The notes under the pieces were generated by a model. That model was given only the letters and a program-made list of their open reading frames with translations, was not told the origin of the DNA and did no database searches. A program made the position numbers and the translations under genes. A stretch of 64,000 nucleotides of DNA from Pseudomonas deceptionensis (GTDB lineage Bacteria > Pseudomonadota > Gammaproteobacteria > Pseudomonadales > Pseudomonadaceae): positions 4,671,501-4,735,500 of the forward strand of contig NZ_FNUD01000002.1 of assembly GCF_900106095.1 (NCBI RefSeq), given 5' to 3'. This document shows positions 59,501-64,000 of this stretch, one piece after another. Within the stretch, counting starts at the first letter, position 1. Every line of letters begins with the position of its first letter.

Positions 59501-61886
59501 CCTGGCCATCGATGACTATGGCTGCGTCAACCATGGGGTCAGCGTCGCATACGCTCGCCGTGCCGACGCACAACCGCCGTATCCCGACGATCAGGAACAT
59601 GCCCACTTGCGGCGCTGGTGGCAGGATGCCAGGGATGATGCGCAACAGCGCTTCTACCTGAGCGAGGTGCGCGATCGGGTCTTGCATATCCGGCAGACCG
59701 ATTACCTGCGACTGGCCCTGCCTTACCGCAGTCAACAGACCGCCTACGTGATTGACGCTGACGATCCGGCGATCAGCATCATCAGTTACGAAGCCTTTAT
59801 GGGCGCGCAGTCGCCACTGGGCAAAGACCCGCTCAATGGCCAGCGCATGCTGGCGGGCCAGAGCCGCGTGCAATACCAGGGTTGCCTGGACGGCACGGTG
59901 AATTTCGATGCCCTGCCCGAGTATGCCGAACAGGCCGAGCTGGATAGCGCCGCCTTGCAAGCCTACGTGGTGACAGATGATGAGGGCGCAGAGAAAAACC
60001 TGCTGGGCGACACCCCTGGCGAGGTCAAAGCCAGGCTCGAATCGGCCGGCTATACCGATGTCGGTCTGTGGCGGCCAACGAGCAACACCGTCGACGCCTC
60101 CATCAGCCTGTGGGCGACACGCACGGGGTATTCAACATTCGCCGGGGTCGAGCATTTCAACAAAGTGCTGGAGCAGAAACCGGTCATCTGGGTCATGCCT
60201 TCGAAAGTCAGCTACGACAGCCTCTGGCTACTGCCTGAAACATTCACGGCACCAGACGAAGGGATCACCAAAGCGGTCTACGACTACCGTTCGCTACAGG
60301 TCAAATGGATCCGCGACCCCAATCAGAATGTCAGTGAGGCCCGTTACGACGCGATGGGCCGAGTGGTGCTGACGACCTTCTGGGGCACTGAATGGGACGA
60401 CGACACCCAGGCCGTTAAAAATGTCGGTTTTGGCAACATGGCCAGTCATGCGTGGCAACCCGTAAGCGCCGCGCAAGCCATTGCCGACAGCTCGGTAATG
60501 GGGAACCTCGCATCCGCCCTCTTCTACGAAAGCAGCAGCTGGATGGGGCTAGCGCCCCCGGGCCTGTTGCCCAATGGCGTTGAACTGGGCGTGCTGATGC
60601 CCGCAGGTCATCTGCGCGCCAGTGCACGCGAACGTCTGGCCAAGGGCCAATACCCTCAAAGCCAAGTACCGGCTCAAACCTGCTCGGCCTTGCTGGCCTT
60701 GCCGCGCGAGCCGGCCTGGTCGGCACTGCTGCAGGCCGACCGCTACCCGAGCGACCCTCAACGCCAAGTGCGGATGCTGGTCAGCGCCTCGGATGGTTTT
60801 GGCCGCGCGTTACAAAGCAAACAAAAAGTCGAATCGGGCCAGGCTTACGCCGTCGACGACAAGGGCAACCTGCCAATCACCAACGGGGAACCGGAGCAGG
60901 TGCCGGCCATCGAGCGCTGGCGCGTCAGTGAACGCGTGGAATACAACAATAAAGGGTTGGCGATTCGCGTCTACCGGCCTTACTTCGCGAACCACTACCG
61001 CTACATCAACGATGAGTCCTTTCGCCAGTTCGGCTACAGCGACCAACAGTTCTATGACCCGTTGGGGCGCCCCACCAAAACCATTACCGCCAGTGGCTAT
61101 TGGCGCCGCCAGACCTACATGAACTGGTACACCATCGCCGAGGATGAGAACGATCTGTATCAGGAGGCACTTGAACACCCGAGAGTCGCCACCGTGCTGC
61201 AAGCGCACGGCAACCGGCTTGATCCGATGCAGGCCCTTGCAGGCGCAACGGTGCGGGTTGATTACCCGGGCATGCTGACCACCGACAGCATCGCTGTGAG
61301 CTGGAGCGGTGAAGCCGGTGCCGGCTCTCCTGTGCTGGCATCAAAACAGGGCGATCCGGGCGGGCGGGTGCTGTTTGATATTCCAGCGCCAGCCGTGGGG
61401 GCCAACCTCGGCAGAACGGTCGTGGTGACCTATACGGTGACACGCACAACCGGAGTGCAGCACTCAGAAGTGCTTGACCTGAACATTGCCACCCTCCCCG
61501 AGTCGCTGATCAGCAACATGATCACGGTTGAAAAGGAGAGCAACGGCAAACTGGATGTAAACCGCGCCCCTAATGGCGTGAATATTAATATCCTCGCCTG
61601 GCCTTTTGTGGCGGTCGGGCAGAAAGTCTGGCTGCGCCTGGAAGGCCAAAAGGCTGATGGTTCGCTACACATGCTCACGCTCTGGAGCGCTGCACTCGTG
61701 AATGGCACCGAGGTAACTCGGGGTTATTTGCGCAAAGTCGCCGCAGCCAACTACCTGATGCAGCTGGCTGAGGGCAGTACCCTCACAGTGATATTCAAAG
61801 TCGCATTTGCGGGTAACGATGAGAGTCAGGCGTTGGGGTTCCCTTTAAAAACCCTCGTGATTCTCAACAGCACTGACGCCTCCTGA
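56598..61886 (+). CDS. Insecticidal toxin-complex protein TcB (SpvB/TcdB type) with Ig-like C-terminus
   Basis: This 1762-residue protein has the TcB layout. An SpvB domain lies at about residues 10-320 (PSLPKGGGAIQSIGEGWGAV ... SYSSGGGRTEFGQGWSI). FG-GAP/VCBS-like repeats follow (DINGDGKLDW near 483, DLDGSGAADILYW near 643), then TcdB middle regions (about 650-1010) and an RHS-like stretch ending YDPLGRPTKTITASGYWRRQ near 1495. Known TcB proteins are about 1450-1500 residues. The extra 210 or so residues here (VRVDYPGMLTTDSIAVSWSG onward) look like a Pseudomonas Ig-like domain. TcB forms half of the TcB-TcC shell that encloses the toxin. The start at 56598 (MAQEPLSISAPSLPKGGGAI) has AGGAG 9 bases before it; GTG 56481 and ATG 56592 are alternatives. 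No TcA gene is in the window. Confidence 0.88.
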   Translation: MAQEPLSISAPSLPKGGGAIQSIGEGWGAVGLTGAASLAIPLPITPGRGFAPALGLSYSSGGGRTEFGQGWSINRPSISRQTSLGTPQFEADANGKMVEPVYLSPSGDVLLAQRDASGELITRDASMFRDRPLSETYRVSAYRPRVEGDFSTFEHFVGITGSFWLIQLADGSAHVYGHSENARLQHVNGNAVWVAEWHLEESVAVNGEHVLYEYISENDVSLSTLTGPAADAWRSRDSSTCRYLQRVRYGNLTGDRVPFLLQRAMVPVWLFDLVFDYGECDPRLEVKPQYPRAPGTQWPLRADPVSSYRYGFEERTLRLCHQVLMFHWCADGPDNSGPVLLQGEPTLVQRLQLEYSQQPAVSMLTATHIIGYVGQEAQFNPPQEFTYSAFTLTPESVRFSPFFTEQTPGQSPGIDTGNYQLVDLFGEGLAGVLYRQQNAWYYRRPIRHPGPGLDKNAVGYAAQELLKQIPVANNSSPTLQVLTDINGDGKLDWLVAQPSMAGFFTLDSNQQWSHFTPYAAFPTEFFHPQAQLASLMGNGLSDLAMIGTRSVRVYVNLKDKGFDTPLEVNRQSTETALPVVIDERCELVAFSDLLGSGQQHLIHITGQAVSCFPNLGLGRFGEPVNFGKLDFTGEFNPAHIRLADLDGSGAADILYWQSDSVQIFMNLSGHGFAAPVTIALPEGLRFNALTSVSVADLQGLGCSSLVLTSHTQNPSLKPSHWRCDFVDDNKPYLLRTTDNNMGASGEVVYRSSAQEWLDEKNLLPDPSLAVCEMPFPMHLVSEQRQFDQITGNHLSQFFSYRHGYYDGVEREFRGFGLLLQTDTESATATANTQGFSAPVVSKTWFHTGKTLHMPIPDAWAGDARLEPLGSTLCTQRIDGTEQIFTDWDAPALRDAARTLSGSVLRAEVLGADGNAVPYSVTQSRYGVRLLQARSDTATYSVMLGFAIEQRSLQYERQADDPLCQHQITLAIDDYGCVNHGVSVAYARRADAQPPYPDDQEHAHLRRWWQDARDDAQQRFYLSEVRDRVLHIRQTDYLRLALPYRSQQTAYVIDADDPAISIISYEAFMGAQSPLGKDPLNGQRMLAGQSRVQYQGCLDGTVNFDALPEYAEQAELDSAALQAYVVTDDEGAEKNLLGDTPGEVKARLESAGYTDVGLWRPTSNTVDASISLWATRTGYSTFAGVEHFNKVLEQKPVIWVMPSKVSYDSLWLLPETFTAPDEGITKAVYDYRSLQVKWIRDPNQNVSEARYDAMGRVVLTTFWGTEWDDDTQAVKNVGFGNMASHAWQPVSAAQAIADSSVMGNLASALFYESSSWMGLAPPGLLPNGVELGVLMPAGHLRASARERLAKGQYPQSQVPAQTCSALLALPREPAWSALLQADRYPSDPQRQVRMLVSASDGFGRALQSKQKVESGQAYAVDDKGNLPITNGEPEQVPAIERWRVSERVEYNNKGLAIRVYRPYFANHYRYINDESFRQFGYSDQQFYDPLGRPTKTITASGYWRRQTYMNWYTIAEDENDLYQEALEHPRVATVLQAHGNRLDPMQALAGATVRVDYPGMLTTDSIAVSWSGEAGAGSPVLASKQGDPGGRVLFDIPAPAVGANLGRTVVVTYTVTRTTGVQHSEVLDLNIATLPESLISNMITVEKESNGKLDVNRAPNGVNINILAWPFVAVGQKVWLRLEGQKADGSLHMLTLWSAALVNGTEVTRGYLRKVAAANYLMQLAEGSTLTVIFKVAFAGNDESQALGFPLKTLVILNSTDAS

Positions 61887-61933
61887 TGAGCGGCGAGTAT
61901 CCATAGCGAACGCTATGAAGAGGCATGGCAAAG

Positions 61934-64000
61934 ATGAACAGTCTATTGCACCAGAAAACGCCAGTACTGACCTCGCTCGACGGGCGCGCAGCTCTACTGC
62001 GCACCGTGGCTTACCATCGTGCGCATGCAAGCGAGGTACCCTCGACCCGGGTGACCCGACAACGGTATGACGCGCTCGGGCACCTGACTGAACAATGGGA
62101 CCCGCGACTGTATGACCTGGCCGCCACCGATACCCGTGTGAAAGCCAATCAACAGGCCCGCTTCAGCCTGTCGGGGCAAGAGCTGCGCAGTGATTCGGTG
62201 GATGCAGGCTGGCGCGTCAGCCTCTTCAATGCGGCCGCACAGGCCGTGACCCTATGGGACGGCCGCGGGTCACTTACTCGCTCCGACTACGATGAGCAAT
62301 TACGCCCTGTCGCGCTGTTTGAAACAGCAGCGGGCGATACTGCTGAGAGGTGTGTCGAACGCTTTGCCTATGCCGCAAACACTACTGAAGATGCTCAGCG
62401 CAATCGTTGTGGCCGCGTACTGCGTCACGACGATCCGGCAGGCAGCGTATGGCATGAAGCCTTTACCGTGACGGGTCAGCCTGCGATTGAAACCCGACGT
62501 TTTTGCCTATCTCTGACAACTCCCGACTGGCCGAACACCCCGCTCGATACCCGGAGTTACTCCACGCGCTGGCGGTACGACGCATTGGGTGCGGTGATGG
62601 CACACACGGATGCAGCGGGCCACGTGCGTACGTTTGCCGTCGACATCGCCGGGCGCCCCCGCGCCTCGCAACTGGACGGCTTAGACTTGCTCAAACGCTG
62701 TGAGTACAACGCCTTCGATCAAGTGGACGTCGAGCAGGCAGGCAACGATGTGCTGACCATCGCCAGCTATTCGCCGGCAAACGGCCTGTTGCAGCGCCTC
62801 AAGGCCAACACTCTGGCCGGTCATCTGCTGCAAGACCTGCACTACCAGTACGACCCGGTGGGCAATGTCGAACGCATCGAGGACCTGGCCCAGCCCGTAC
62901 AGTGGTTTGCCCAACAACAGATTAAGGCAGTCAGCACATACCGTTACGACACCCTGTACCAACTGATCGAAGCCACGGGCCGGGAAAACGCCAGCCAACG
63001 TATAGGGCCTGAACTGCCGGGGCTGGAGATTTTCGGCGTCAGGGACGACAGCCACTGGCGCAACTACACCCAGACCTACACCTATGACAGTGGCGCCAAC
63101 CTGACTTCGCTCAAACATGATGCTGGCGCCGGTAACACCCATTTGCGCCAGATGGTGGTGGCAGAACGCAGCAACCGCAGCCTGTTCAAGGGCGAAGTAC
63201 CCGTGGACTTTGCCAGTGGCTTCGATGCAAACGGTAATCAACAGGCATTGGTACTGGGGCAGTTGATGCACTGGAATACGCGCAACCAACTGCATCAGGT
63301 CACGCAAGTAGCGCGCGAGGAACCAGACGGCCAGGACGACGATGTCGAGACCTATATCTATGACGGCACGGGCCAGCGCGTGCGCAAGGTACGCCGGGCC
63401 AAGACCGGCGGTGGTGAGCAGGTCCTTGAGGTGCTGTATTTGCCAGGTCTGGAAATTCGCACACCCACCGTGGGCAAGCAGTTACATGTCGTGACGACCC
63501 AGGCCGGTCGCAACCATGTCCGGGCGCTGCATTGGCAGGCTGAGCCCGATCTGTGGCGCTACATCCTGGGGGATCATCTGGGCAGCAGCACCCTGGAACT
63601 GGATCACGCGGGCGAACTGATCAGTCAGGAGTGTTACTACCCCTTTGGCGGTACATCGTGGTGGGCCGCACGCAGCGCCGTGCAGGCCAGGTACAAGACC
63701 GCGCGTTATTCCGGCAAAGAGCGGGATGCCACGGGGCTGTATTACTACGGCGCACGGTATTACGCACCTTGGTTGCAACGGTGGATCAATCCAGATCCCG
63801 CGGGAACTCTGGATGGATTGAATTTGTTCAGAATGGTCAGAAACAGCCCTGTGATACTTGTTGATGTACAAGGGCTCATGCCAACCAACAGCGAGAGCGC
63901 TACCACCTCTGCTTCTACACCCGGCCCCTCTACAAACCAGACAACAATAGCCGACGACATAAGAACACTGCTTACCCCCTTGCTAAGCGAAATAGCAATT
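61934..64000 (+). CDS. TcC-like RHS-repeat toxin-complex protein, 3' end beyond window
   Basis: The frame is open from an ATG with AAGAGG 10 bases upstream to the window edge: 689 codons with no stop. It has RHS/YD repeats throughout (YDALGHLTEQWD, YQYDPVGNVERIEDL, YIYDGTGQRVRKVRR). The RHS-associated core follows (DHLGSSTLELD, LYYYGARYYAPWLQRWINPD), including the DxxG region needed for autoproteolytic release. After GLNLFRMVRNSPVILVDVQG (near residue 645) the sequence becomes serine/threonine-rich; this is the start of the hypervariable toxin, of which only about 40 residues are seen. It starts 47 bp after TcB and should be co-transcribed with it. The payload cannot be classified. Confidence 0.9.
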   Translation, partial: MNSLLHQKTPVLTSLDGRAALLRTVAYHRAHASEVPSTRVTRQRYDALGHLTEQWDPRLYDLAATDTRVKANQQARFSLSGQELRSDSVDAGWRVSLFNAAAQAVTLWDGRGSLTRSDYDEQLRPVALFETAAGDTAERCVERFAYAANTTEDAQRNRCGRVLRHDDPAGSVWHEAFTVTGQPAIETRRFCLSLTTPDWPNTPLDTRSYSTRWRYDALGAVMAHTDAAGHVRTFAVDIAGRPRASQLDGLDLLKRCEYNAFDQVDVEQAGNDVLTIASYSPANGLLQRLKANTLAGHLLQDLHYQYDPVGNVERIEDLAQPVQWFAQQQIKAVSTYRYDTLYQLIEATGRENASQRIGPELPGLEIFGVRDDSHWRNYTQTYTYDSGANLTSLKHDAGAGNTHLRQMVVAERSNRSLFKGEVPVDFASGFDANGNQQALVLGQLMHWNTRNQLHQVTQVAREEPDGQDDDVETYIYDGTGQRVRKVRRAKTGGGEQVLEVLYLPGLEIRTPTVGKQLHVVTTQAGRNHVRALHWQAEPDLWRYILGDHLGSSTLELDHAGELISQECYYPFGGTSWWAARSAVQARYKTARYSGKERDATGLYYYGARYYAPWLQRWINPDPAGTLDGLNLFRMVRNSPVILVDVQGLMPTNSESATTSASTPGPSTNQTTIADDIRTLLTPLLSEIAI

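Overview
The window is chromosomal DNA of a Pseudomonas, most likely of the fluorescens/fragi lineage. The evidence is the gene order acs-aotJQMOP-argR-aruCFGDB, zwf-pgl-eda divergent from hexR, tandem fadD2-fadD1 beside an alpha/beta hydrolase and a MaoC hydratase, an mddA-type methyltransferase, and REP doublets of the 'GTGGGAGCGAGC' type typical of this group. No rRNA, tRNA, CRISPR array, transposase or prophage gene was recognised.

Region 1 (1-21.7 kb) handles arginine. On the minus strand it carries acs, the arginine/ornithine ABC transporter (aotJ, Q, M, P plus the hydrolase-like aotO), the AraC-type regulator ArgR, and the arginine succinyltransferase catabolic genes aruC, F, G, D and the 5' end of B. 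Sequences matching the ArgR half-site TGTCGC-N8-AA lie upstream of both aruC and aotJ. Two large plus-strand paralogues (1348 and 1347 residues, DUF6543/dermonecrotic-type domain followed by leucine-rich repeats) are inserted between argR and aruC. They look like effector genes but lack the C-terminal NEL ubiquitin-ligase domain usual in this family.

Region 2 (22-35 kb) is a string of short units: two small exported proteins (one made of 13-residue tandem repeats), nrdB without nrdA, a yybP-ykoY-type manganese riboswitch before a CaCA-family exchanger, a small HTH regulator with a LexA box on its promoter, an MBL-fold hydrolase, a MASE2-GGDEF cyclase, a DUF1003 protein, a 168-bp MITE-like inverted-repeat element, glpQ, a PepSY protein, a GAF histidine kinase, mddA, a GNAT protein and a GyrI-like protein.

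Region 3 (35-44.5 kb) holds alaC, the gluconate module gntT-gntK-gntR with matching operator sequences, a soluble PAS-PAS chemoreceptor like BdlA, an unlisted 38-residue lysine-rich protein, a GNAT protein whose 3' end overlaps a peptide deformylase gene, a YihY-family membrane protein and a conserved hypothetical.

Region 4 (44.5-56.3 kb) covers fatty-acid activation and channelling (fadD1, fadD2, hydrolase, phaJ), small genes (DUF2383, DUF3820), a class V aminotransferase, and the Entner-Doudoroff entry genes zwf-pgl-eda with hexR.

Region 5 (56.5-64 kb) is an insecticidal toxin-complex locus: a TcB (SpvB/TcdB) protein with an unusual Ig-like C-terminal extension, followed by a TcC/RHS gene that runs off the window just as its variable toxin begins.

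The most notable items are the NEL-less LRR pair with its duplicated leader, the riboswitch-exchanger unit, the SOS-controlled HTH gene, the MITE-like element that supplies the stop codons of both neighbours, the 39-bp repeat gene, and the TcB/TcC pair.
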